A stretch of DNA of 64,000 bases from an uncultured Hyphomicrobiales bacterium (GTDB lineage Bacteria > Pseudomonadota > Alphaproteobacteria > Rhizobiales > Beijerinckiaceae): positions 1-64,000 of the forward strand of contig CAIUWR010000053.1 of NCBI GenBank assembly GCA_903902915.1. Reading direction: 5' to 3'. The first letter of the stretch is position 1; every line of letters begins with the position of its first letter. This document shows positions 45,864 to 53,987 of this stretch, piece after piece. The notes under the pieces are model-generated. The model had not been told where the DNA came from and ran no database searches. It saw only the letters and a list, made by a program, of their open reading frames with translations. Made by a program: the position numbers and the translations under genes.

Positions 45864-45902
45864 CGGGGTTGCTTGACCCCGCCCTGCGCCATGGCCCATA
45901 AA
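45864..45902 (+). promoter_or_regulatory. Promoter with overlapping inverted repeat upstream of the cupin gene
   Basis: TTGACC (45873-45878) and CATAAA (45897-45902) are 18 bases apart. The -35 overlaps a perfect inverted repeat CGGGGT-TGCTTG-ACCCCG (45864-45881), a likely repressor or activator site. About 40 bases separate it from the ATG at 45945. Confidence 0.5.
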
Positions 45903-45944
45903 TTCAGACGGAAAAGACAGAACGATCATCAAGGGAGATGCAAC

Positions 45945-46448
45945 ATGGCCCAGGCCGCCGCGATCGCGCAATCTTCGCAACATCTGCACGACTCCATTGA
46001 CGCGCAGGTGAAACGCGGCGTTCCCGCTTTCTTCAAGCTTGAGGCCCAGCTCCCCATCCAGGGCCGCACCAACATTCCGCTGGCCGCCTCGCAATCCATG
46101 TGGGTCGTGTTGAAGACCTACGCCAGCGGCGGCGAAAACGAGTTGCACGCCCACCCGCACGAGGACCACACTTTCGTCATTCTGCAAGGCGCCGCGAAAT
46201 TCTTCGGGCCGAACAAGGAAGAGCGGATCGCCCGCGCAGGCGAGGGCGTGCTGCTGCCGCAAGGCACGTTCTACTGGTTCCATGTGACGAGCGAAGAGCC
46301 GCTTGTCATGCTGCGAATCGGCGCGGCCGCTGGCGAAGGGGACCGCTTCGGGCGCATCGACATTCATGGAGCCGCGATGCAGGGCGACGACCCGGCCAAC
46401 AAGCAGGTTCCGCTTGTGCTGTCCGATAACTGGTATGGCAGGGGCTGA
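45945..46448 (+). CDS. Cupin-domain protein
   Basis: The 167-residue protein has a single cupin barrel: motif 1 GGENELHAHPHEDHTFVILQG (metal-binding His, His and Glu/Asp set) and motif 2 LLPQGTFYWFHV. Small cupins can be sensors, isomerases or dioxygenases; the function here is not known. AGGGAG before the ATG fixes the start. It is 104 bases upstream of the hydroxycinnamoyl-CoA hydratase-lyase on the same strand, so a link to aromatic metabolism is plausible. Confidence 0.82.
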   Translation: MAQAAAIAQSSQHLHDSIDAQVKRGVPAFFKLEAQLPIQGRTNIPLAASQSMWVVLKTYASGGENELHAHPHEDHTFVILQGAAKFFGPNKEERIARAGEGVLLPQGTFYWFHVTSEEPLVMLRIGAAAGEGDRFGRIDIHGAAMQGDDPANKQVPLVLSDNWYGRG

Positions 46449-46463
46449 CGGCGCCACCATCAG

Positions 46464-46493
46464 TTGCGGCTTGCGCGCAGGATGGTGTATCAT
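46464..46493 (+). promoter_or_regulatory. Candidate promoter of the hydroxycinnamoyl-CoA hydratase-lyase gene
   Basis: TTGCGG (46464-46469) and TATCAT (46488-46493) are 18 bases apart, about 55 bases upstream of the next ATG. Moderate matches only. Confidence 0.4.
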
Positions 46494-46552
46494 TTCACCG
46501 GACATGCGGCGCGCGACGCCGGTGCGATAAAACAAGATCCTGGGAGGATAAA

Positions 46553-47383
46553 ATGAGCGACGATGTGATCCAGCTCGAGAACGTGAAGATCGAGCGCGAC
46601 GGCAAAACCACATTCATTATCCTGAACCGTCCCGAGAAGCGCAACGCCATGAGCCCGCAGCTGCACATGGACATGTGCGAGGCGCTGGACTGGGCCGAAG
46701 AGGATGAGCAGACCCAGGTGGTCGTCATCACCGGAGCGGGCGGCAACTTCTGCGCGGGGCAGGATCTCAAGCTCTATTTCCGTGGCACGGAAGGCAACCC
46801 GCGCCTGCGCGCCAGAGCCCGCCGCGCCGCCCATTCGTGGCGCTGGGACAAGCTGTCGCGCTTTCCCAAAGCCACCATCGCCATGGTGCATGGCTATTGC
46901 TTCGGCGGCGGCTTCACGCCCGTCATCGCCTGCGATTTCGCCATCGCCGCCGAGGACGCGACCTTCGGCCTCTCGGAAGTCAATTGGGGCATCATTCCCG
47001 GCGGCCTCGTCGCCTGGGCGGTGACGCAGGTCATGACTTACCGCGACGCGATCTATTATTCGGTCACCGGCGACAAGTTCAACGGCAAGGAAGCGGCGGC
47101 GATGAAATTCGTCAACAAATCCGTACCGCTGGCGGACCTGCGGGCGGCCACCATGGAGCTGGCGCGCAAGCTTGAGGCCAAGAGCCCGGCGGCGGTGCGC
47201 TACACCAAGGAAGCCGTGCGCTCGGTGCGTGGCATGTCGCAGGATCAGGCGATGGATTATCTGAACTGCAAGAGCGACGCGCTCAAGCACATGGACCCGG
47301 AAGGCGGTCGTGAAAAGGCGATGAAGATGTTCCTCGACGACAAGGTCTTCAAGCCCGGCCTCGGCGAGTTCAAGCGCGACTGA
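46553..47383 (+). CDS. p-Hydroxycinnamoyl-CoA hydratase/lyase
   Basis: The 276-residue crotonase-family enzyme matches the HCHL/vanillin-forming group rather than ordinary hydratases: FIILNRPEKRNAMSP, FCAGQDLKLYFRG, IAMVHGYCFGGGFTPVIACD, ATFGLSEVNWGIIPGG with the catalytic Glu, and EGGREKAMKMFLDDKVFKPGL at the C-terminus. HCHL hydrates and cleaves feruloyl- or coumaroyl-CoA to an aromatic aldehyde and acetyl-CoA. GGGAGGATAAA precedes the ATG. The CoA ligase and aldehyde dehydrogenase of this pathway are not in the window. Confidence 0.87.
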   Translation: MSDDVIQLENVKIERDGKTTFIILNRPEKRNAMSPQLHMDMCEALDWAEEDEQTQVVVITGAGGNFCAGQDLKLYFRGTEGNPRLRARARRAAHSWRWDKLSRFPKATIAMVHGYCFGGGFTPVIACDFAIAAEDATFGLSEVNWGIIPGGLVAWAVTQVMTYRDAIYYSVTGDKFNGKEAAAMKFVNKSVPLADLRAATMELARKLEAKSPAAVRYTKEAVRSVRGMSQDQAMDYLNCKSDALKHMDPEGGREKAMKMFLDDKVFKPGLGEFKRD

Positions 47384-47442
47384 TCACGAAGGATGACGAA
47401 AGACGCGGCGGATCAACCGCCGCGCATTCGTGGAGGATTCCC

Positions 47443-48477
47443 ATGCGGGTTTGCGCGCGCGGCCTCGTCGCAGCGTTGACGCTCTTTTTGCTGGCGGCTT
47501 CATGTCCTGCGCGGGCGCTTGATCAGGCCTTGATCGACGCTGCGAAAAAGGAGGGGCGCGTCGTCTGGTACACGACCCAGATCGTGAACCAGTTCGCACG
47601 ACCGGCGGCGGAGACTTTCGAAAAGAAATATGGAATCCGCGTGGATTATATCCGCGCGGATTCCAACGAGGTGGCCCTGCGCATCCTCAACGAAGGACGC
47701 GCGGGCAAGGTGCAGGCCGATGTGTTCGACGGCACGGCGGCGGTCGCCAGCCTGAAGAAGGAAAATCTCGTCCTGCAATGGACGCCTGAAGGCGCCAGAC
47801 GCCTGCCCGCCCATGCGGTGGATGAAGCGGGCTACTGGGTCGCCACCAACCTCTATGTGCTGACGCCCGGCTATAATACGGATCTCGTGCCGCAGGCCGC
47901 CGCGCCCAGGACCTATGAGGATCTGCTCGATCCGCGCTGGAAGGGCAAGATCGTCTGGAACACCGCAGCTGCGCCATCGGCCGCCGGGGGCTTTGTGGGC
48001 GTCGTGCTCGCCTCCATGGGCGAAGAGAAGGGCCTCGCCTATCTTCAGGCGCTGGCGAAGCAGAATGTGACGGGCATTCAGGTCGCCGCGCGGCAGGTTC
48101 TCGATCAGGTGATCGCGGGCGAATACGCCATCGCGCTGAACATCTTCAACAACCATGCGGTGATCAGCGCCGCCAAGGGCGCGCCCTCCGCCTGGATTGC
48201 GATGAACCCCGCCATGGCGGTGCTGTCCGTCATATCCGTGACGAAGGATGCGCCTCACATGAATGCGGGGAAGCTCTTTCTGGAATTCCTCGTCTCCGAA
48301 GAGGGGCAGAAAATCTACCGCGACGCGGACTACATGCCCATCGACCCCACCGTGCAGGCGCGCGATCCCTCGTTGCGGCCCGATGGCGAGCGCTTCAAGG
48401 CGATCACCTTCACGCCCGAGCAAATCGACATGAACATGCCCAGATGGGCGGGCGTCTTCCGGGACATTTTCAGGTGA
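47443..48477 (+). CDS. ABC transporter solute-binding protein, Fe3+-type
   Basis: The 344-residue protein has a signal peptide (about residues 1-25, LFLLAASCPARA) and class 2 periplasmic-binding features: KKEGRVVWYTTQIVNQFA, YGIRVDYIRADSNEV, YWVATNLYVLTPGYNTDLV, LLDPRWKGKIVW. It resembles FbpA-type iron-binding proteins, but related sequences bind other anions. It ends 10 bases before the permease gene, so they work together. It follows the hydratase-lyase by 59 bases, so an aromatic-acid ligand is possible. Confidence 0.87.
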   Translation: MRVCARGLVAALTLFLLAASCPARALDQALIDAAKKEGRVVWYTTQIVNQFARPAAETFEKKYGIRVDYIRADSNEVALRILNEGRAGKVQADVFDGTAAVASLKKENLVLQWTPEGARRLPAHAVDEAGYWVATNLYVLTPGYNTDLVPQAAAPRTYEDLLDPRWKGKIVWNTAAAPSAAGGFVGVVLASMGEEKGLAYLQALAKQNVTGIQVAARQVLDQVIAGEYAIALNIFNNHAVISAAKGAPSAWIAMNPAMAVLSVISVTKDAPHMNAGKLFLEFLVSEEGQKIYRDADYMPIDPTVQARDPSLRPDGERFKAITFTPEQIDMNMPRWAGVFRDIFR

Positions 48478-48487
48478 GGACGGCCCC

Positions 48488-50245
48488 ATGCCCGCCGACA
48501 TTGTTGTGACGTCCGAGCCGCGCGCCCCCGCGCGCCGCATGCGCGGACTTTCCGCCCTTGGGGACAAACGCTGGTTCTCCATCGTCATCGGCCTCGTTCT
48601 GGCGGTTCTGGTGCTGCCGCCGCTGGTGTTTCTCGTGCAAGGCGCCGTCACGGTCGCCGATCCCGCCGGGGCGACGCATCTCAGCCTGCGTCGATTCGGC
48701 GAGATCGTCGCCCAGCGCGGCTTCGCGCAAAGCGCCTTCAATTCCTTCGCTTTCTCGCTCGGCAGCGCGGTCGTCGCCCTGGCGCTGGGCGGCGTCATGG
48801 CCTGGCTGGTGGAGCGCACCAATACGCCCTTCAAGCCCCTGGCCTATCTGACCACCATCATCTCCATGGGCACGCCCTATGTGCTCTATGTCAGCGCATG
48901 GCTTTTGCTGCTGGCCAAGTCCGGCCCGATCAACAACTGGTATCGGCAAGTCACCGGCAGGACCGACGTCTTGATCAATGTCTATGGGCTCGGCGGCATG
49001 ATCCTGATCGAGGGCCTGCTGTGGTCGCCGCTGGTGTTCCTGCTGCTGGGCGCGACGCTGCGCAATTTCAATCCCGAGCTGGAGGAGGCCGCGCGCATGT
49101 CCGGCGCCGGGCCTTTCGCCACCATCCGGCGCATCACCCTGCGCCTGTCGTTGCCCTCCATTCTGGCTCTGGCCATGCTGGTTTTCATCCGCGCGCTGGA
49201 GGCTTTCGAAGTGCCTGCGCTGGTCGGCCTGCCGGGGCGGGTGCATGTGCTGACCACCGACATCTATGACACGATGCATCTGAGCATGCCCCCCGATCTG
49301 GGCTCCGCCAGCGCGCTCTCCTGCATGTTGCTCGTGCTGGTCTCGGCGCTGCTTTATTTCTATGGACGGCTGACCCGCAACGCCGAGCGCTTCGCCACCA
49401 TCACGGGCAAGAATTTCCGGCCGAGCCAGCTTGATCTGGGCGTCTGGCGCTATCCTGCCGCCGCCTTGCTGGTGTTGAACTTCGTACTGTTGCTCGTGTT
49501 GCCGCTGATCATCCTGATCTGGGCCTCCATGCTGCCCTTTTATCAAAGCTTCAGCTGGGCCGCCTTCGCGCGCATCACGCCGGACAATTATAAAAACGTG
49601 CTCAGCTCCTCGCGCTACATCGGGCTTCTCACCAATACATTCGTCATCGCGCTGGTGAGCGCCACCGCCGTCATGCTGATCGCCAGCTTCACCGCCTGGC
49701 TCAGCGTGCGCAAGGCGCCGGGCGCGGGCCTGCTCGACCAACTCGCCACGACGCCGCTCGTCTTCCCGGGCATCGTGCTGGGGGTGGGGGTGATGCAGTT
49801 GTTCCTCACCGTCCCCGTCGGCGTCTATGGCACGATCTGGATCATCGTCTGGGCCTTCGTGATCAATTACATGCCCTATGGGGTGCGCTATTCCTTCGCG
49901 GGCATGTTGCAGGTGCATCGCGAGCTGGAGGAGGCGGCGGCTGTGTCGGGCGCCTCGTCGGTCACGGGCTTCCGGCGGGTGGTGGTTCCGCTGCTCTCGC
50001 CCTCGCTGATCGCGGGCTGGCTGTTCATCTTCCTGCTGGCGACGCGCGTTCTGTCCCTGCCGGTGCTGCTCTCGGGGCCAAGCTCGCAGACCATGGCGGT
50101 GGCCATGTTCGATCTGTGGGGCAACGGGCAGGGGCCGGAGCTGGCGGCGCTGGGCCTGCTGTGGAGCCTGGCCATGACCTGCATCGCGCTCATCTTCTAT
50201 TTCATCGCCCGCCGGTCTGGCGCAGGCCTGCAAGGACAGGGGTGA
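48488..50245 (+). CDS. Double-length ABC transporter permease, iron/spermidine type
   Basis: The 585-residue inner-membrane protein has about 12 helices in two binding-protein-dependent permease halves. Each half carries an EAA loop: EEAARMSGAGPFATIRR near residue 200 and EEAAAVSGASSVTGFRR near 480. Such fused FbpB-type permeases form the whole channel. The solute-binding protein lies 10 bases upstream, but no ATP-binding gene follows; an MFS gene takes its place, so the ATPase must be supplied from elsewhere. Confidence 0.92.
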   Translation: MPADIVVTSEPRAPARRMRGLSALGDKRWFSIVIGLVLAVLVLPPLVFLVQGAVTVADPAGATHLSLRRFGEIVAQRGFAQSAFNSFAFSLGSAVVALALGGVMAWLVERTNTPFKPLAYLTTIISMGTPYVLYVSAWLLLLAKSGPINNWYRQVTGRTDVLINVYGLGGMILIEGLLWSPLVFLLLGATLRNFNPELEEAARMSGAGPFATIRRITLRLSLPSILALAMLVFIRALEAFEVPALVGLPGRVHVLTTDIYDTMHLSMPPDLGSASALSCMLLVLVSALLYFYGRLTRNAERFATITGKNFRPSQLDLGVWRYPAAALLVLNFVLLLVLPLIILIWASMLPFYQSFSWAAFARITPDNYKNVLSSSRYIGLLTNTFVIALVSATAVMLIASFTAWLSVRKAPGAGLLDQLATTPLVFPGIVLGVGVMQLFLTVPVGVYGTIWIIVWAFVINYMPYGVRYSFAGMLQVHRELEEAAAVSGASSVTGFRRVVVPLLSPSLIAGWLFIFLLATRVLSLPVLLSGPSSQTMAVAMFDLWGNGQGPELAALGLLWSLAMTCIALIFYFIARRSGAGLQGQG

Positions 50246-50316
50246 GCGCTGGACCTTTGCGGCGCTCGCCGGTAGGAGTGGGCGTCGGTTTTCTTTCGCC
50301 TCGGGAGGTTGCTGCT

Positions 50317-51726
50317 TTGGCAGTCCAGCGCCGCGTCATCGTTCCCCTGATCGTCGCCTGCGCCCTGTTCATGCAGAATCTCGACTCGACGGCGCTGGCC
50401 ACCGCGCTGCCCTCCATCGCCGCCTCGCTGCATGAAACGCCCCTGCGGCTGCATCTGATCATCACCTCCTTCATGCTCTCGCTGGCGGCCTTTCTGCCCG
50501 TCAGCGGCTGGGTGGCGGATCGGTTCGGCGCGCGCACGATCTTTCGCCTCGCCATCGCCATCTTCACCCTGGCCTCCATCACCTGCGGCCTGACCGAGAG
50601 TTTCGAGACGCTGCTGCTGGCGCGGGTCGTTCAGGGGGCGGGCGGGGCCATGATGGTGCCGGTGGGCCGCCTGATCCTCGTGCGCTCGGTGGCGAAGTCC
50701 GAACTCATCTCCGCCATGGCGCTGATGGGCATGCCCGCCCTGATCGGGCCGATCATCGGTCCCTTGCTGGCGGGCGTGCTGATCACGGTCGCTTCGTGGC
50801 GCTGGATCTTCTGGATGAATGTGCCCATCGGCATTCTGGGCATCATTCTGGTGAGCATCTTCATCGAAGACGTGCGCGAGCCCGATGTGAAGCGCTTTGA
50901 CTGGCGGGGCTTTGGCCTGTCGAGCCTTGGCCTGTGCGGCACGCTGTTCGGCCTCGACGCGCTCGCCACCCATCACTCGGCCGATCCGGTGGGAATCGCG
51001 GCGCTGGTCAGCGGCCTGATCGCCATCCTCCTCTATGTTTTCCACGCAAGACGGGTCGACAATCCCATCCTCGACCTGAAACTGCTGAAGTTCCCCACGT
51101 TTCGCGTCAGCGTCACCGGCGGGTCGCTGTTTCGCATCGGCGTCGGCGCCGTGCCCTTCCTGCTGCCGCTCATGATGCAACAGGGCTTCGGCTATTCGCC
51201 CATCGAATCCGGCTTCATCACCTTCGTCTCCGCCGCCGGCTCGTTCGGCATGCGCACCATGTCGAAACAGGTGCTGCGGCGGTTCGGCTTTCGCAAGGTG
51301 ATGATCTGGAACACGCTGATCGCCAGCTTCTTCATGTTGGCCTGCGGGCTGTTCAACCCGGACTCAAGCCGCGCCTTCATGATGACGATCATCTTTCTGG
51401 GCGGGGTGTTCCGGTCGCTGCAATTCACCGCCCTGAACACCATCGCCTTCGCGGAGATCGAGGGGCCGTTGATGAGCCAGGGAACCAGCTTCTCCCAGAT
51501 GGCGCAGCGCCTGTCGCTGAGTTGCGGCGTGGCGATTTCGGCCTTCGTGCTCTTTCTGGTGGGCGGCGAGGGCTCCCATATGCCCGTCGAGGCCTTCGCC
51601 ACGGCCTTCGTGGTGGTGGGCCTGCTTTCAGGCCTCTCCTTGTTCAGCTTCCTCAAGCTGGCGCCGGACGCGGGCGACGAGATCGCGGGGCGCCAGCAGG
51701 TGCGCAGCCGCCGCTTTGATCGGTAG
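50317..51726 (+). CDS. DHA2-family MFS exporter (TTG start)
   Basis: The 469-residue protein has about 14 helices and DHA2 motifs: MQNLDSTALATALPSIA in TM1, VSGWVADRFGARTIF after TM2 and GPIIGPLLAGVL in TM5. It probably exports a toxic or aromatic compound by proton antiport. The start is taken as TTG at 50317, because GGGAGG lies 7-12 bases upstream and hydrophobic sequence begins immediately; the ATG-started frame back at 50116 overlaps the permease gene. It is 71 bases after the permease, possibly co-transcribed. Confidence 0.85.
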   Translation: MAVQRRVIVPLIVACALFMQNLDSTALATALPSIAASLHETPLRLHLIITSFMLSLAAFLPVSGWVADRFGARTIFRLAIAIFTLASITCGLTESFETLLLARVVQGAGGAMMVPVGRLILVRSVAKSELISAMALMGMPALIGPIIGPLLAGVLITVASWRWIFWMNVPIGILGIILVSIFIEDVREPDVKRFDWRGFGLSSLGLCGTLFGLDALATHHSADPVGIAALVSGLIAILLYVFHARRVDNPILDLKLLKFPTFRVSVTGGSLFRIGVGAVPFLLPLMMQQGFGYSPIESGFITFVSAAGSFGMRTMSKQVLRRFGFRKVMIWNTLIASFFMLACGLFNPDSSRAFMMTIIFLGGVFRSLQFTALNTIAFAEIEGPLMSQGTSFSQMAQRLSLSCGVAISAFVLFLVGGEGSHMPVEAFATAFVVVGLLSGLSLFSFLKLAPDAGDEIAGRQQVRSRRFDR

Positions 51727-51732
51727 AGGCGA

Positions 51733-51754
51733 GGCCCGGGGATCGCCCGGGGCC
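51733..51754. terminator. GC-rich hairpin between convergent genes
   Basis: GGCCCGGG (51733-51740), a 5-base loop, and CCC-G-GGGCC (51746-51754) form an 8-bp stem with one bulge. No T tract follows on either strand, so terminator function is uncertain. Confidence 0.35.
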
Positions 51755-51779
51755 CGCCAAGTCGTCCGTTCGACGTCGA

Positions 51780-52154
51780 TTAGTCGAAAATGGCTTTTGT
51801 TTCGCCGGATTTGGCGTTGTAGCGCAGGGTGATCTTCGACACTTCGCACAAGTTGATCTCGTGCCAGACGGCGCTTGAATCGTCCTCGTCATAGACGACC
51901 TTCAGATCCCACAGGCATGTCTTGACCTTGGGCTGAAAGTGGATGGTCTTGCTCTCGTCGTCGCCGAAATTATCGTCCTCGTTCGCCAGCAGATCCTCTT
52001 CCCAGGAGTCGGCGTGGGAGGCGGAGAGATAGACTTCGCTGATGTCGTATCCGGTCTTGTTGACGAGTTCGAAATCCTGTTTGGCCTCTTGCGCGGCGGC
52101 GGATCCAGCCGAGGCTGCGGCGAAAATGGTGAAGGCGAGGGCGTATTTCAGCAT
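51780..52154 (-). CDS. Small secreted protein of unknown function
   Basis: The 124-residue protein has a signal peptide (about residues 1-22, YALAFTIFAAASAGSAAAQ) and an acidic mature part with FELVNKTGYDISEVYLS, SWEEDLL, CLWDLKVVYDEDD and HEINLCEVSKITLRYN (two Cys that may pair). I recognise this as a short secreted family frequent in Methylobacterium-like and Rhizobiales genomes, sometimes mislabelled as argininosuccinate lyase; no function is known. GGAG five bases before ATG 52154 decides the start over the longer open frame. Confidence 0.75.
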   Translation of the reverse strand: MLKYALAFTIFAAASAGSAAAQEAKQDFELVNKTGYDISEVYLSASHADSWEEDLLANEDDNFGDDESKTIHFQPKVKTCLWDLKVVYDEDDSSAVWHEINLCEVSKITLRYNAKSGETKAIFD

Positions 52155-52379
52155 GGGGGCTCCAGACATCGTGCTGCGGATGGGTGAGTTCTTCACTTGT
52201 TCGCTTGAACGACTTTGGTGGATAGGCGTGAGTTGATTGACTTTCAAGCGAACAATTTGGCGAATGTGCGCGGCGAGGCGGCATTGTATCGCTGCTCGGC
52301 GATCGCGCCATGGGTTGGACCTTGGCGCAGCCCTGCGGGCGCGCTAGAACACAACCCCGATCACATTGGCGAAAACAGC

Positions 52380-52964
52380 ATGAGGACGTCCGAATTATTG
52401 GTGAAGCTCGCAGGCGAGCCCAACGAGCGACTGACCATCGGCGACATCCTGGCTGCTCTCGGAGACCGCTCCTTCGCCCTGCTGGTGGTGATTCTGGGTC
52501 TGCCCAATTGCATCCCCATGCCGCCGCCCATCCCCATCTTCTGCGCGCTTCTGCTGATTGGCGTGGCGGTGCAGATCGCCATCGGTTGCGAGGCGCCCTG
52601 GGCGCCTGCGCTGGTGCTTCGGCGCTCCGTCGCCCGAAAAGACGTGGCGCTGGCGGCTTCCAAGGCTATTCCGCTGCTGCGGAAGCTTGAGAAATTCAGC
52701 CAGCCGCGCCTCGATTGGTTCGGCCATCCGCGCGCCACCCTGGCGGTGGGCGCTTTGCTCATGGCGTTGGCGCTTGGCGTGCTGACGGCGGCGCCGGTCA
52801 TCGGCCAGATCCCCTGGGGCTGGGCGGTCTGCCTGCTGGGCCTGGGCCTCGTCGAGCGGGACGGGCTGTTGATCATCGGCGCTCTTGTGCTTGGAAGCGT
52901 CGGCGCCCTGCTCAGCGCAGGCTTCGTCTATGCGGTTTTCATGGCGATCCGAAACATGTTCTGA
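52380..52964 (+). CDS. ExoD-family exopolysaccharide synthesis protein
   Basis: The 194-residue membrane protein has the ExoD pattern: TIGDILAALGDRSFALLVVILGLPNCIPMPPPIPI near the N-terminus (residues 18-52), RRSVARKDV in a cytoplasmic loop and three to four C-terminal helices. ExoD affects exopolysaccharide production and root-nodule invasion in Sinorhizobium, but its molecular role is unclear. The start at 52380 is preferred because the upstream frame lacks homology. Confidence 0.88.
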   Translation: MRTSELLVKLAGEPNERLTIGDILAALGDRSFALLVVILGLPNCIPMPPPIPIFCALLLIGVAVQIAIGCEAPWAPALVLRRSVARKDVALAASKAIPLLRKLEKFSQPRLDWFGHPRATLAVGALLMALALGVLTAAPVIGQIPWGWAVCLLGLGLVERDGLLIIGALVLGSVGALLSAGFVYAVFMAIRNMF

Positions 52965-52979
52965 CAGCGGAGCTGACGC

Positions 52980-53987
52980 ATGGGCCTTCTGGTGGATGGC
53001 GAATGGACGCAGGATGAGGCGGGCGGAACCGACAAGAGCGGCCGTTTCCAGCGCCCCGCCAGTCCCCTGCGCAACTGGGTCACTCCCGACGGCGCCCCCG
53101 GCCCCACAGGCGCGGGCGGCTTTCGCGCCGAGCCCGGGCGCTATCATCTCTATGTGGCGCTCGCCTGCCCCTGGGCGCATCGCACGCTGATCTTCCGCAA
53201 GCTGAAGGGACTGGAAGGGATGATCTCCCTCTCCGTCGTGCATTGGCTGATGGGCGAGAATGGCTGGAGCTTTGCGCCCGGCCCGGGCGTCATCCCCGAC
53301 CCCATTTTCGGCGCGCGCTTCATGCACGAGGTCTATAGCGCCGCTCATCCCGATTATACCGGCAGGGTGACCGTGCCGGTTCTGTTCGACCGCAAGACAG
53401 GGCGGATCGTGAGCAATGAATCCGCCGACATCATCCGCATGTTCAACAGCGCATTCGATGGCGTGGGCGCGGCACCCGGCGATTATTATCCCGCCGATCT
53501 GCGCGCGGAGATCGACGCGCTGAACGAGCGCATCTATGCGACGCTCAATAACGGCGTGTACCGGGCGGGCTTCGCCTCCACCCAGAGCGCCTATGAGGAG
53601 GCCGTCTGGCCGCTGTTCGAAACCCTCGACATGCTCGACGCGCAGCTGGCGACCCGCCGCTATCTGTGCGGGGCGCGCCTGACCGAGGCTGACTGGCGGC
53701 TGTTCACGACGCTGGTGCGCTTTGACGCCGTCTATCACGGGCATTTCAAATGCAACCTGCGGCGGATCGTGGATTATCCGAATTTATCGGGCTATCTGCG
53801 CGATCTCTATCAGACGCCGGGGATCGCCGAGACCGTGGACTTCGATCATATCAAGAACCATTATTATCAAAGCCACAAGCGCCTGAACCCTTCGGGCATC
53901 GTCCCCATCGGCCCCGCCATGACGCTTGCAGCGCCGCATGGGCGGGAGCTTTTGCAAGCTTTATCCAGCGGCGCGTTCGAACAGTGA
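52980..53987 (+). CDS. Glutathionyl-hydroquinone reductase (Xi-class GST)
   Basis: The 335-residue protein has the Xi-class features: catalytic Cys in ACPWAHRTLIFRKLKGLE, VVHWLMGENGWSF, TVPVLFDRKTGRIVSNESADIIRMFN and the helical C-terminal domain with AYEEAVWPLFETLDMLD and CGARLTEADWRLFTTLVRFD. It reduces glutathionyl-hydroquinones, which form when quinones from aromatic breakdown react with glutathione. This complements the aromatic genes elsewhere in the window. Its 3' end overlaps rmuC by 27 bases, convergent. Confidence 0.92.
   Translation: MGLLVDGEWTQDEAGGTDKSGRFQRPASPLRNWVTPDGAPGPTGAGGFRAEPGRYHLYVALACPWAHRTLIFRKLKGLEGMISLSVVHWLMGENGWSFAPGPGVIPDPIFGARFMHEVYSAAHPDYTGRVTVPVLFDRKTGRIVSNESADIIRMFNSAFDGVGAAPGDYYPADLRAEIDALNERIYATLNNGVYRAGFASTQSAYEEAVWPLFETLDMLDAQLATRRYLCGARLTEADWRLFTTLVRFDAVYHGHFKCNLRRIVDYPNLSGYLRDLYQTPGIAETVDFDHIKNHYYQSHKRLNPSGIVPIGPAMTLAAPHGRELLQALSSGAFEQ

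Noticed and set aside
48470-50233. 587-codon minus-strand frame opposite the ABC permease
   Set aside because: Extremely polar Gln/His/Asp-rich translation, mirror of the hydrophobic permease codons.
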